From Theodoxus fluviatilis (Eukaryota > Mollusca > Gastropoda > Cycloneritida > Neritidae), in contig JAWQFJ010020220.1 of NCBI GenBank assembly GCA_034096865.1, positions 40,001 to 75,659 on the forward strand: 35,659 bases of DNA, given 5' to 3'. Shown piece by piece: positions 9,731 to 20,165 of the stretch (positions are counted from its first letter, which is position 1; every line of letters begins with the position of its first letter). The translations under genes and the position numbers were made by a program. The notes beneath the pieces were generated by a model. The model did not search any database and had not been told where the DNA came from. It worked only from the letters and a program-made list of their open reading frames with translations.

Positions 9731-11243
9731 TACCCATTTAGATGAAGAAAAAGCTCGCACAATACTTATGGGATGGGGAGTTGAAGGCAAAATAGCTCCT
9801 TTCAGCTCCAACTCGAGAGGCACAACCATACTATTTAATAACATCTTTGAGTACAAAATAAACAATACTCGTGTACATCAAGGAGGAAATTATGTAATGG
9901 CTGATGTGACTATGCAAGAACAAAACATAACTATATGTAGTGTATATTTGCCCAATCGAGATGATCCGAATTTCTTCACAGAACTATTTCGTGAAATAGA
10001 AGAGATGGGTAATAGTTGCATTATTCTGGAGGGCGACTGGAATCTGGTAATAGATCCAAAACAAGACTATTACAACTATAAGCAAGTCAATAACAATAGA
10101 GCTCGATCCGCAAGAGTTTGGTCTTGTTGACTGACTTATGGCGTAAGCATAACAAAAACAGTTTTAAAATGTACACGACAAACTGAAAACTTTGAAAAGC
10201 AATCTCGCTTAGACTTTTTTTTAATTTCTAAGAATCTCAAACCACTGGTTCAGAAAGTTGATACTGAACCTGGATATAGAACCGATCATTATATGGTTTC
10301 TCTTACTATAAATACAAAATGGGAGAAGAGTGGAAAAGGTCTTTGGAAGTTCAATGCCTCCATGCATCGAAATGAAGAATATACACAAGTAGTTGAAAAT
10401 ACCCTGCAGAAATGCATTGAACTATATGCAGCACTTTCTTACGATAGAAAGTCTCAACAAGATTTAGCATGATAATCAGCAGATCACAATCCCTTGGAAG
10501 CTTTTTCTAGATACAACGCTTATTGTTATAAGAGGGGAAACAATCCAATACGCCCATACATTAAAGAAAGAAAGCAATGAGAGAGAAAACAAATTAATTG
10601 ACAAAATAAAACGATTACACCAAGAAATTAACGACGAAAAGAGTGATACGAACAAAGCAATGATAAAGACACTTATGAAAAGCCAAAAACAACTAGAAGA
10701 AATAAGAAAAAGTAAGACAAAAGGTTTAATGATACGATCTCGAATACATTGGCATGAAAAAGGAGAAAAAATGCTTTTTTTCACCTGGAAAAGCGTAACT
10801 ATACTGAGAAGAGATTAAACAAACTAATACAATCAGATGGCCAGGATATAACTGAACCGAGCAAAATTCTACATGAATTGCACAACTAATACAGAAATCT
10901 ATATAATGGAATTCACAGTCAAAATAGTCAGTGCTATGAATATGATACCATTGATAAGAATGAAATCAATGTAATATATGATGAAAACCGGGAAGCTCTT
11001 GAAGCTAAAATACAGTACGAAGAAATAGCTCAAACAGTGAAATTCACGAAAAAGAATTGGACACCCGGTTCAGATGGCTATCTGATAGAATTTTTCAAAT
11101 TCTTCTGGAAAGACTTCGGCAAAATAATTCTACAAGCAGTTAATGAATCATACGACGATAAACAAGTCTCCTTTGTACAAAGAGAAGGAGTTATTTCATG
11201 TATACCAAAACCAGACAAAGATAGAAACTACCTCAAACATTTC
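9731..11243 (+). mobile_element. L1/Tx1-like LINE relic, truncated at both ends
   Basis: The order of motifs identifies a non-LTR retrotransposon ORF2. The apurinic-like endonuclease core has SNSRGTTILF, YLPNRDDPNFF, GDWNLV and DYYNYK. RLDFFLIS and GYRTDHYMV follow, the latter being the family SDH motif with Thr for Ser. A lysine-rich linker leads to the start of the reverse transcriptase with NWTPGSDGY, EFFKFFWKDFG and CIPKPDKDRNYLKH. The first part of the endonuclease is missing at the left (homology starts near 9733), and the reverse transcriptase stops at about 11243, before its catalytic block. Stops and frame changes occur near 10128, 10170, 10470, 10790 and 10888. The piece cannot be active. 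No poly-A tail or target-site duplication is seen. Confidence 0.88.
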
Positions 11244-12967
11244 GCTGCATGCAGGGCTATGCTATTTTGTAAATCGATGTTTTGATAATGAGTCGATAAA
11301 AAAAATGTCTGGCGATTTCCGAGTTTGCCTCGATGAATTGGGGAGCATGCCGTAATTGTCCCGCAGCTGTGCAGAGAAGGGTTGTTGTGCAGATGGCGCC
11401 ACAACAGGCACCGAGACCCCTGACATTGGGTGAGCGGAAGTTTTAAATGATGTCCTGAAAATTATGTATCTGTCGCTTTTGTTTATTTTGTAAGTGCAAC
11501 TGATGTTTCATGGACATCACGCGCCTGTATGTCATCAGGGCCTTGTCTTTCAACGGCCTTAACCTTTGACCCCACCAACGGCACAACTCAGATGTTGGAA
11601 AAAAAAGTGGATGGAAGATCTGTTAATGATGACGAACCAACAGACCCACTTTTCACCAACACGGTTTGTACTTCAGTGGATCAGACATCCAGTAAAGTAC
11701 CGGTAAACAGATGGATAATGGACTTTTCAGCACGGTTGGAGACAGCACTTGCTGTAACATCTCTGCGTGGTGGACAGAGAGTGAAACAATCTGGCGAGAT
11801 GAAAGGAAATAATACTGCAACTTCTAGTGCCCTCAGCCCAGTTTAAAATCCAGATGAAACTGTGCCGGTGGCCGCATGTACTTCACCCCACAGTAGACAC
11901 AGTAGACATGTATACCCCCAACCTACGATCTCGCCCCTATCGCCTATGCTTCGCCCATGATCTGGAAATGTTCAAACACCGAGAGGGTCACTGCGGGTCA
12001 GCCGATAGCCAAAAGATACAACAGACTCAACCACATGACAGGCAACTTGGGCGACACACGACAGACACGAAAGCAAAGCATCAAGAGAGCAGACCTATCG
12101 TGAGCAGGATGGCCGGATGTTTCGAGAATAGCGGACCGTTCACTATTGTCAAATACACTATTTCCTTTCTAGAACACAAATACTTCACAAGACTGGGCGC
12201 CAGTCTTGAATCCAGTTTTGTTTTGTACATGCCTTTTTCGTTTCCTCCACACTTTTCATTTTGTATCAGACAGTGGCCTACACAAATAACGTTTATTTCG
12301 TTCTTTAGGTCATTAAGCCGCTGCTTTATTAGTAGACACTAATGCCGCACACTCCGAGTCCAGACACAACATCCAGTCGAATCACATCTATTTCAGACCC
12401 CGCTAGTGGTATTCCTATGCACTGTACTTGATAACGCATGTTAGCAAATTTTTGCCTTTTCCCCCTCTCCGCTTCGCATGGAAAGCGCCCATTTTAAGAC
12501 ACAGTGGCACACATACAAAGAAAACAAAACCCAAATGCAGTATAACTTTCTCAAAGAGCTGTGCAGAATGCATCAATATTTCGTTTAAATCGCTATGTTA
12601 TTGAAATCGAAGTGTGGATTGCTGAGTGGTTCGGTACACTGGTAATCGTTGACCTCGATCACGTTGACAACAACGAGTCACATAATCAGATCGGATGTCA
12701 TGGTTCACAATATACACACATGTTCCGGTCTCTGCCAGACATTAAAATACCGCACAGGACGTTAAATAGATGTCACATGACCATATTTGTGTCTCAAAAC
12801 ATTTTCTTGTCTACTTTGAATAGGAGTAATTACCTCGTTCACGTGGCCACAACGAACATTTTCGCGACTCCTTAGCACCAGAGTTCTCCAAGACAGATAA
12901 TCACAATACATGTAGGGGTGTATGTTCAAGTCTAGCCAGACATAAAAGGCCGTGCCCTGGGCCTGAA
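11244..12967. other. Unassigned stretch; two open frames of unknown nature
   Basis: Frames at 11529-11846 (ATG start, 105 codons) and 11827-12342 (171 codons, no ATG start) overlap by 20 bases. They show no domain I recognise. A tRNA-Lys-like primer-binding motif occurs at about 11392 and is discussed as a finding. Otherwise nothing is recognised. Confidence 0.45.
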
Positions 12968-12969
<2 letters not shown>

Positions 12970-13002
<33 letters not shown>

Positions 13003-13090
13003 CGTGCGTGCGTGTGTGTGTGCGTGCGTGCGTGCGTGCGTGTGCGTGTGCGTGTGTCTGTGTGTGTGTGTGTGTCTGTGCGTGTGTGTT
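12970..13090. repeat. TG/CGTG dinucleotide-type array
   Basis: (TG)n with CGTG-CGTG interruptions runs for about 120 bp. Alternating purine-pyrimidine sequence of this kind can adopt Z-DNA. Frames reading VCVCVC or HTHTHT across it are artefacts. Confidence 0.95.
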
Positions 13091-13911
13091 CCTGACAGAC
13101 GCATTGGGGATACCTTTGACCAGTGCATTAGGATAAGAAAAAGCTTCAGGCACTTTGTCAGGTCTACGGTGAGGAAGTTCTTTTTTCTCTAATTGTCACC
13201 TGATACTTGGGGTAGGACAGCGGTACATCGCCTCATGAAACATGCTGTGGCCTGTAAAAGTGCTGCCAACAGCAGAGATAATAGCGCGTCCGATCCAGTA
13301 GTTAGAGATCGGGTTGGACGCTTTGGGTTACTTATTCTGACTTCATTTTGGTGTAAAATCCGTTCCTTTGCAAAGACATTTTCGCCTGGGTTAGAAGGTA
13401 GCCGTTCAGACCGTGAGCTCTTCCCAAGTTGGAACTGTGATGATCCGAAACTTCAGGCAGATTTTGAGTTCAAAGCAATGTTCACACTGGCCTCCCGAAG
13501 TCTTGTGTATGGAGAGTAGGTGTCCTGTTTGACGTTGAAATTCATTCTGTGGCTTCGTGGATGAGGCGTACAGCTCAGGGAATGTTCAATTTCCACACTG
13601 CGGTCTGAATATCACAAGGCTTGGTCGACCCACGCTTGAGCTGCATGCTAAGCACTATCCCGATGACACATATAATATATTTCGCCCGGATTGTATTTGG
13701 ACGTGTCAGCATGGAAGGTTCATCGTTGCTTGCGTCACCCAGAATGTGACAGCCTTTTTAACCATGCTTTGGTCAAACGAAATCCGTCGGTTGAAACAGC
13801 AGAAGCGGTTCACTGAACAGTGTCAATCATCACGCTGCGTTTGAGCTACAAAGCGTGGATGATGCACATTGGTCACTGGAGTGGAAAGATATTTTTTTAC
13901 AGGTCATCAAT
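13091..13911. other. Unassigned stretch left of the fold-back element
   Basis: Frames at 13193-13519 and 13557-13844 (108 and 95 codons) have fairly even amino-acid composition. They have no known motif and no supporting splice pattern that I can see. They may be decayed or unknown coding sequence. Confidence 0.4.
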
Positions 13912-13918
13912 ACGCTGT

Positions 13919-13991
13919 GTAGCGTGGAAAATAGTAACCCGTGGAAAACAGTAACGGAAGTCATCGCAGAGTTATCTGCGAGGGACGTGCT
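13919..13991 (+). repeat. Outer left arm of the fold-back element
   Basis: These 73 bp are identical to the reverse complement of 14599-14671. Confidence 0.92.
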
Positions 13992-14033
13992 GAGAATTCC
14001 ACTCTAAAAAGAGACGGCACCCGCCACTCCGCC

Positions 14034-14375
14034 TGACTGACTTGGCACGCCCGGGGAGTTATGCTAAGATCCGGCCGCGTAAATATATCTGCGTTTTGTG
14101 ACAAACGTCTTTCTCGGCGGTACTGTACTCCATGCACCTTAACGGTGCGCGTGATTCGGGTGTAATCTTAAGCTAAACGACGTTTATTGGCGCTGCTGAA
14201 ATGGTCGAAGTCGGAAACATTCGGAACGTCGTTTAGCTTAAGATTACACCCGAATCACGCGCACCGTTAAGGTGCATGGAGTACAGTACCGCCGAGCAAG
14301 ACGTTTGTCACAAAACGCAGATATATTTACGCGGCCGGATCTTAGCATAACTCCCCGGGCGTGCCAAGTCAGTCA
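14034..14375. repeat. Inner hairpin: 151-bp stem with 40-nt loop
   Basis: Positions 14034-14184 pair with 14225-14375 with a single mismatch. A transcript would form a long double-stranded stem. Each arm also holds a small internal palindrome, GCACCTTAACGGTGC. Confidence 0.93.
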
Positions 14376-14678
14376 ACGGTCGCGTTTTATAAAACCAGAC
14401 TACAAACAGACTACAGGGAGGTGACTCCCATATTATTTCCGGCAGGGGAGACGGCTTTACAGGGGGAAAAACTTTTTTGAACGCTACATCATGTGTTAAA
14501 CTACACAAATGCACCAAAACCTCGTAAAGCAACTAATGCGTCGTTTGTCGGAATATATTCCATGCGAAGAACAGGTGCAGGAGCGGTAAATTGCATAAAG
14601 CACGTCCCTCGCAGATAACTCTGCGATGACTTCCGTTACTGTTTTCCACGGGTTACTATTTTCCACGCTACACGCTGT

Positions 14679-15306
14679 CCTCACCGTACAGTAGACGAGA
14701 TGGCGGCAACGCCGGGTTATTGAATGCACTGAGAAATTGTATGAGGTGTGTGAAAAAAAAAGCGATTTCCTGCAATCGCTTCGGAGCGTTTTGCTCCTGC
14801 TTCATCAATATGTAAGTTGTCTGCGCCCAAACTGGCGGAATAATGTCGAAAGATTCGAAAATGCCGAGAATTAGGACTCGGGGAAGAAAATGACACCGGC
14901 AATTGTTTGAAGAAGAGTAGGTTAGCACCAGCTGCAATGGAGGCACAGTTCTTGTCAGGCAATGCTGGAGTGTCCTTCAAGCGCGCAGCCTGATGGGGAA
15001 CAGTTGTAGCTCCTAAATGAGGTACTCCTTCTCCGGTCAAGACAGCTCGAGTGCAGCGACCCCTCTTTCTGTTGCAGTAGTCAGAACTAGGTGACGTCGA
15101 TGACCAGTTAATGAATGCACGGCACGCGCTCAATCTCTTTCACAAGAGACGACAACCCTCGAGCAACTCTTCACCCTCTGGCTTAATTCTGTCAACGAAG
15201 GGCGAGTCGATCAATCAGAATTTTGATGAGAGAATGACAAACCCCATATGCATCAGGAGTGCACAACTATTTCGCTGTAAAAAAAAGTCCTTACCTGTGT
15301 ACACTT
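14679..15306. other. Unassigned stretch without a recognised gene
   Basis: The longest frame is on the minus strand at 14717-15133 (138 codons) with no recognisable domain. No repeat is noted. Confidence 0.45.
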
Positions 15307-15505
15307 GGATGCATGGATGGATGGATGCATGGATGGATGCATGGATGGATGAATGATGGATGGATGCATGGATGAATGGAAGGATGAACGGACAGACAGA
15401 TGAATGAATTAATGGATGGATGGACGGACGGACGGATGGATGGATGAGTAGATGGATGGCTGGAGGAAACAGACAGTTGGGTGGATGGATGGACGGACAG
15501 ACGGA
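15307..15505. repeat. Degenerate GGAT/ATGC/GGAC tetranucleotide array
   Basis: GGATGGATGCAT-type units run from 15307 to about 15390. Degenerate GGAC/GACA/GGAT units follow to about 15505. Confidence 0.93.
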
Positions 15506-16029
15506 CTAACTTTTACATATGACTGGCATATATTGTTTTGGTGCAGCAGCCTTAGTGCTTAACTGGTTGAACATACAAAACCCTGCCACGTGCGATATTC
15601 GCGAAAGCGCAATTGCGGAAAAATGTGTCAATTCGTTTACGTTTACAGCCATTTCACAACTGCACTACGTGCGTAGGATATTTATTTATAATTATAAATC
15701 GCATACACTTATCTAAACTAATGTGTGCATTCTTCATTTTGTAAGAATTCGCGATCAAAAGATTACTTTCACACATTACAAATAGACTCATGAGGTGAGA
15801 GTCGAATTGAAGTTTATTGTTGCAGTTGTCACTAAAGTTTTTCTCGACTTCTTCAAACAAGTCCCCCAAAGACAGTCAATCAGAACGGAGGTGTCCAGAC
15901 ACATGATATCAATGTCAAGTCTCGGTCAAACATAAAAAATGCAGCGTACTCGGCCTGGCTTTGATGTCGCAGCACAGAATTTTGTGTCTCAACAATGAGT
16001 GCGCGGTATTTATGCGCAGTAGTGTCCGC
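15506..16029. other. Unassigned stretch
   Basis: Only short A/T-rich frames occur, with no domain or repeat recognised. Confidence 0.5.
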
Positions 16030-16080
16030 TAGTTAATTACGGGTTTTACATAGCCTACAAAGGCTGGTAGTTCGCAAAAC
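16030..16080 (-). repeat. Fragment of the CAGCCTTTGTAGGCT interspersed repeat (copy D)
   Basis: The minus strand reads CCAGCCTTTGTAGGCTATGT, matching the core of the copies near 24261, 32955 and 33101. Only about 50 bp is recognisable, and it abuts the CAT array. Confidence 0.6.
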
Positions 16081-16081
16081 G

Positions 16082-16122
<41 letters not shown>

Positions 16123-16312
16123 TTCGTCGTCGTCGTCGTCGTCGTCATCGTCGTCGTCTCCATCATCCATCATACATCATCCATCATCCATCAATTATCA
16201 TCCATCAATCATCATCCATCAATCATCATCCATCAATCATCATCCATCAATCATCAATCATCAATGTTGTCGTCGTCGACGTCGTCATCAACGTCATCAA
16301 CTCAACTTCATC
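16081..16312. repeat. CAT/CGT trinucleotide array with CCATCAAT units
   Basis: (CAT)n from 16083 passes into (CGT)n, then into repeated ATCATCCATCA blocks and a second CGT block to about 16312. Confidence 0.93.
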
Positions 16313-16438
16313 ATTAAATCGGCGAGTCTTTAATCAATAATGTTAGAGGATATTTAGTTCTTCAGGGGCGGATCTGGGTTTTGAAAGGGGGGGGGGGTGC
16401 AAAGTTCTTTTTTTTTGGTTTTGTATCTTATCAGCGAA

Positions 16439-16519
16439 GGCGCGAAGCGCCGAACCGACGGCGCGAAGCGCCGAACCGACGGCGCAAAGCGCCGAACCGA
16501 CGGCGCGAAGCGCCGAGAA
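16439..16519. repeat. 21-bp palindromic minisatellite, about 3.9 copies
   Basis: The unit is GGCGC-GAA-GCGCC plus GAACCGAC, repeated nearly perfectly with one G-to-A change in unit three. Each unit contains a 5-bp-stem hairpin. Because 21 is a multiple of three, the array encodes a repeating Arg/Glu/Ala/Pro/Asn heptapeptide in one frame, which is likely incidental. Confidence 0.93.
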
Positions 16520-16815
16520 TGCTAGGGGGGTCCGGGGGCATTCCCCCCCCGGAATTTAAAAAAAAAAAGGAAGCAAAATGGTGCAATCTGGTGCAATCTG
16601 AGCGTGTAAAGTGCTATTTTCAGGCGATACATTTTGCCACTGATGTGGGGGGGGGGATGGAGATAGGACCAACTGTCTCTCTCTTGGGAAGCACATGCTC
16701 GAAAATGTACAGTGCTAAATAAGTTCGATGTTAATAATAAAGAATCACAATTCACAAAAACAACATGAGGAAAAAGTCTTTGCAACAAGATCATACCTCG
16801 AATTTAATAATCTTT

Positions 16816-17400
16816 ATATGGGGGGGTGGTGCAGTTACATTTAATTTTACTAGTGCATTCCTATATTTATCAGCATCTCTCTCTCTCTGCACCCACCCAC
16901 CCCTTTTTATTTTGGCTGGGGGGGGGGGGTGCAATTACATCACTATATTTATCAACATATTTCTCTTTCCATTTTTTTTATTTATGTATTATCATTGTTT
17001 ATGTATTTTATTTCTTTAATTTATTTAGTTAGTTTTTTGGCTGGGGGTGGAATTACATTTACATTACTATATTTATCAGCATCTCTTTCTCTTTTTTGTT
17101 CTGCCGAGGGAGGGGGGGGGTGCAATTACATTTACATTACTATATTTATCAGCTTCACTCTTCTTTTTTTTAAGCCGAGGAGGGGGGGGGTGCAATTATA
17201 TTTACATTCCAATATTTATCAACATCTCTTTCCCTGAGTCTCTCTCTCATTTGTTTGTCTTTTTGCTTGGGGGTGGGGGTGGGGGGTGGGTGCAATTACA
17301 TTTACATTACTACATTATCAACATATCTCTTTTTTTTTCCTTTTTATTTCTTCTTTTTTTTTTGTCCCGCTGGGGGGGGGGGGGTGCAATTGCACCCATT
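16816..17400. repeat. Tandem G-run / TGCAATTACA-TTTATCA repeat, about 7 units
   Basis: Units of roughly 70-120 bp each have a G run (6-13 G), then TGCAATTACATTTACATTAC, TATATTTATCA and a CT/T-rich stretch. G runs start near 16819, 16919, 17042, 17112, 17180, 17269 and 17371. The hydrophobic frames across it are repeat translations. Confidence 0.88.
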
Positions 17401-17436
17401 GCACCCCCCCCCCCCCCAGATCCGCCCCTGGTTCTT

Positions 17437-17587
17437 TGTCGTTTCATTCAGTAGAAATGTCTAAATATTTGGTAAGAGAATATTCACCCTCTAAAAGGTG
17501 TGCAACTAGGGAAATCGAGACTAGTCATTTTCGTGATCAATGGCGTTCATTAGTTATCCTGTAAAGGCTGCTTTACGGGAAGCCTCC
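17437..17587. other. Short unassigned spacer
   Basis: No gene or repeat is seen between the inverted-repeat element and the CAGT array. Confidence 0.5.
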
Positions 17588-17668
17588 GGTCAGTCAGTCA
17601 GTCAGTCAGTCAGTCAGTCAGTCAGTCAGTCAGTCAGTCAGTCAGTCAGTCAGTCAGTCAGTCAGTCA
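17588..17668. repeat. Perfect CAGT tetranucleotide array, about 20 copies
   Basis: GTCAGTCAGT... continues without interruption for about 80 bp. Confidence 0.97.
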
Positions 17669-19048
17669 TCAGTGTCACCATTCATAAACCTTTTGAGGTC
17701 CACGTTGCACAGTACTTCAAGCATGTGCCAATGTTCGTGGGTGATTTCTCAATAAATCAATGTGAGAAGCTTTTTGTCTCCTTCGTCCCTACAGAAAAGA
17801 TTCTCCCGTCTATTGGAATAATTAGAACATAATCTCGATGCTTTACCAGAAAGTTGGTGTTGGTGACCTGCCAGTATGCATTAGTCCGATTTGCCAAGGG
17901 ATTTATACAACTTTTCGGTTCTGCTCGGCACGTCACATCAACCTTGCTCGCCATTGAGTATAATGCTATGCTACTGATAGATTTGATTGGACCTGTCTAG
18001 CACCACATTAAGTTGTGTGATATTCTACGTTGTGCTCACATTAGAGTTTTTTTTCCCCCGGCGCTGACAACACTTGCTTGAGAATGTTAACATCAGTAGT
18101 AACCGAAAAGTCATAACTTCTGCTCTTTAATCAATGTGTTCAAAGCAAAAATGCCCACGAATGTCAGCAGATTGCATAACCTGCATTTGAACTTGCCTCA
18201 TCAAACACTGCCTTTTGATTACGTGCTTGCGTAGCTTGAAAACACAGAAAAGAAGAGGGTGAAAAGCTGGGATAAATGGAGGGAATTGAAGCTCAGGATG
18301 AGGGAAGGGGTTTAGGATGTCTTGAATAAAATCGGCCAGGAAAAACGCCAGCAGTAAAGTTTTACGTAAATTGTAGCATTTCTCATTTCTCATAATCTTC
18401 CATTTTGTCTACCGTAGTAGGCTCACGTCAGGAGCTAAGGAGCTCCGAAAACTACGAAAGAGCATTGTCTCTGTATTTGTCAATGCAAAACGGACCACCG
18501 CCCTCCGGAGAGATTCCAGGTTGCTAATGAGTATATCAGCGGTATGCACCGTACTTTCTTTACCGTAGCAATACACGACTACAGAATGTGGTGCCATCGA
18601 CCAAACGGCGATGTGGGAACGCAATTCTGTCATATTTCCTCATCGGAAGGAGCTTGCAAGGGGAGCATTGTACTCGTCATCGATTGTCCTACTGAAGACC
18701 GCGGTGATGCACTGTAAGCAAACGTCAGGCGACTGCAGGTGACGTCCAGACCCGGATGGCCTTTGAGGGCTTGACATAGATTTCATTGTCCTGACGCCCC
18801 AAGGCAGCAGCTGAACGACCTTTCTACACAGGTCGATGTCTGAATCATTCTACCGATGAGAGCAGACGGCATTGATACAGCAAAGTAGGACGCCGTCTTG
18901 AGACATTTGGAGCACGATGTTCATGGTCTCGCGGTCTTTTGAAGTCAGTGGACCGGTTTGTATAGTGTTATTGAGTGCACGCCTCGCTAATACTTCCTGT
19001 CTTGGGTGCTAGGGAAAATACTTTACTTAAAATTGCATAGTCGACTGA

Positions 19049-19049
<1 letters not shown>
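17669..19049. other. Mostly unassigned; holds a weak coding-like region
   Basis: Apart from the minus-strand region at 18409-18970 listed separately, I recognise no exon, repeat or element. Confidence 0.45.
18409..18970 (-). pseudogene. Decayed coding-like region of unknown family
   Basis: One minus-strand frame stays open over about 185 codons except for two stops (a TAG near 18851 and a TGA near 18643). Amino-acid composition is balanced, with segments such as DIDLCRKVVQLLPWG and ADILISNLESLRRAVV. I do not recognise the family, and no splice sites or start are assigned. A chance open frame is possible. Confidence 0.22.

Positions 19050-19050
<1 letters not shown>

Positions 19051-19121
<71 letters not shown>
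19051..19121. repeat. (CT)n microsatellite
   Basis: An essentially perfect CT dinucleotide run of about 70 bp. Confidence 0.97.
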
Positions 19122-19125
<4 letters not shown>

Positions 19126-19854
19126 CAAACTATGTGTCTGATTTCCTTTGAAATGCTTTTCTTTGCTCATGGTTGCAAAGGCCTGATTTCGCAACCATTG
19201 TCCCATACCATGTCAGTTTTAGCTTCATTAGGAGAATCATGTCAAGTGCCGAGTTTTGGATATGGGAACGACTCTGATTACACGTGCTCTGCAAGTTCAT
19301 GTACATTAAACAGTCGTAGCCACTCGATACCGGTATCCAAAGAGTGCAACGACTTTTCGAAATGGCGAGTCAGTGGTAAACCAAAAATAATATTGAGTTA
19401 ATAAACATTTACTTTCCAAGGTTACTTTGAAAGTCTGAGATGCACTGGAAGACATATTTGGTCACTAGCACTATTACAAAAACGAGCTTTCATGGAAGGG
19501 CGCGTTGCATCAATAACGTTTGCAAAATAATGGTTTCTGACATCGGAACCGCATTATACAAACACACGTTTGCTAGTGCCCTCTCCATGGAAATGATATG
19601 AAGCAACAGACACACAAAACTGGATACAGTATGGCTGGTGAGGAGGAACGGAGAAGTTGATGCAGTCGAAATAAAATGGGAAAAGCAACTGGTTTGAGCA
19701 TTAGGAAATGCAGATGACTTTATCCAATGCTCAGAAAAGACAGAGGCGTGTCATTGTGATTCCGTTCATGGCACCTGAGTGAATAATAAACGTTGGTAAA
19801 AGCGAAAGCAACACCCGCAAGATAACAGACCAACAGCAGGCAATCACGAGAACA
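19122..19854. other. Unassigned stretch
   Basis: No gene, splice-flanked exon or repeat is recognised. Confidence 0.5.
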
Positions 19855-20032
19855 TCTCTCTCTGTCTCTCTCTCTGTCTCTGTCTCTCTCTGTCTCTCTC
19901 TCTCTATGTCTCTCTCTGTCTCTCTATGTCTCTCTCTGTCTCTCTCTCTATCTGCCTCTATGCCTCTCTCTGTCTCTGTGCCTCTCTCTGTCTCTATGTC
20001 TCTCTCTTCTGCCTGCCGTCCTGCCTGCCTGT

Positions 20033-20065
<33 letters not shown>

Positions 20066-20112
20066 TGTCTGCCTGTCTGTCTGTCTGTCTATCTGTCTGT
20101 CTGTCTGTCTGT

Positions 20113-20165
<53 letters not shown>

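Larger units (their letters stand above)
13912..14678. mobile_element. Fold-back element with composite long inverted repeats and direct repeat flanks
   Basis: The outer arms 13919-13991 and 14599-14671 are 73 bp and are perfect reverse complements. The inner arms 14034-14184 and 14225-14375 are 151 bp with one mismatch (T versus G in the GTCTTTCTC/GTCTTGCTC region). The central spacer is 40 nt (14185-14224). Between outer and inner arms the two sides differ: 42 bp on the left and 223 bp on the right. ACGCTGT lies directly outside both ends (13912-13918 and 14672-14678), fitting a 7-bp target-site duplication. The termini are GTAGCGTGG. No transposase is encoded. This is a non-autonomous fold-back or MITE-like element of unassigned superfamily. 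Confidence 0.87.
16357..17436. mobile_element. G-run inverted-repeat element (copy B), 1,068 bp
   Basis: The element runs from 16363 to 17430. CAGGGGCGGATCTGGG at its left end is the exact reverse complement of its right end, and both ends continue into a G (or C) run and TGCAA. GTTCTT lies directly outside both ends (16357-16362 and 17431-17436), fitting a 6-bp target-site duplication. Inside are a 21-bp palindromic minisatellite, the core GCAAAATGGTGCAATCTGGT at 16573 shared with copy A, and about seven G-run/TGCAATTACA units. No transposase is encoded. Terminal CAGGG and a short duplication suggest a hAT-like non-autonomous element, but this is inference. Confidence 0.78.

Noticed and set aside
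16081..16312. CRISPR-like array of CCATCAATCATCAT units
   Set aside because: The units are contiguous with no unique spacers; this is a plain microsatellite in eukaryotic DNA.
16826..17564. Hydrophobic, repeat-bearing frames that could mimic membrane proteins
   Set aside because: They translate the G-run/TGCAATTACA tandem units inside a non-autonomous element.
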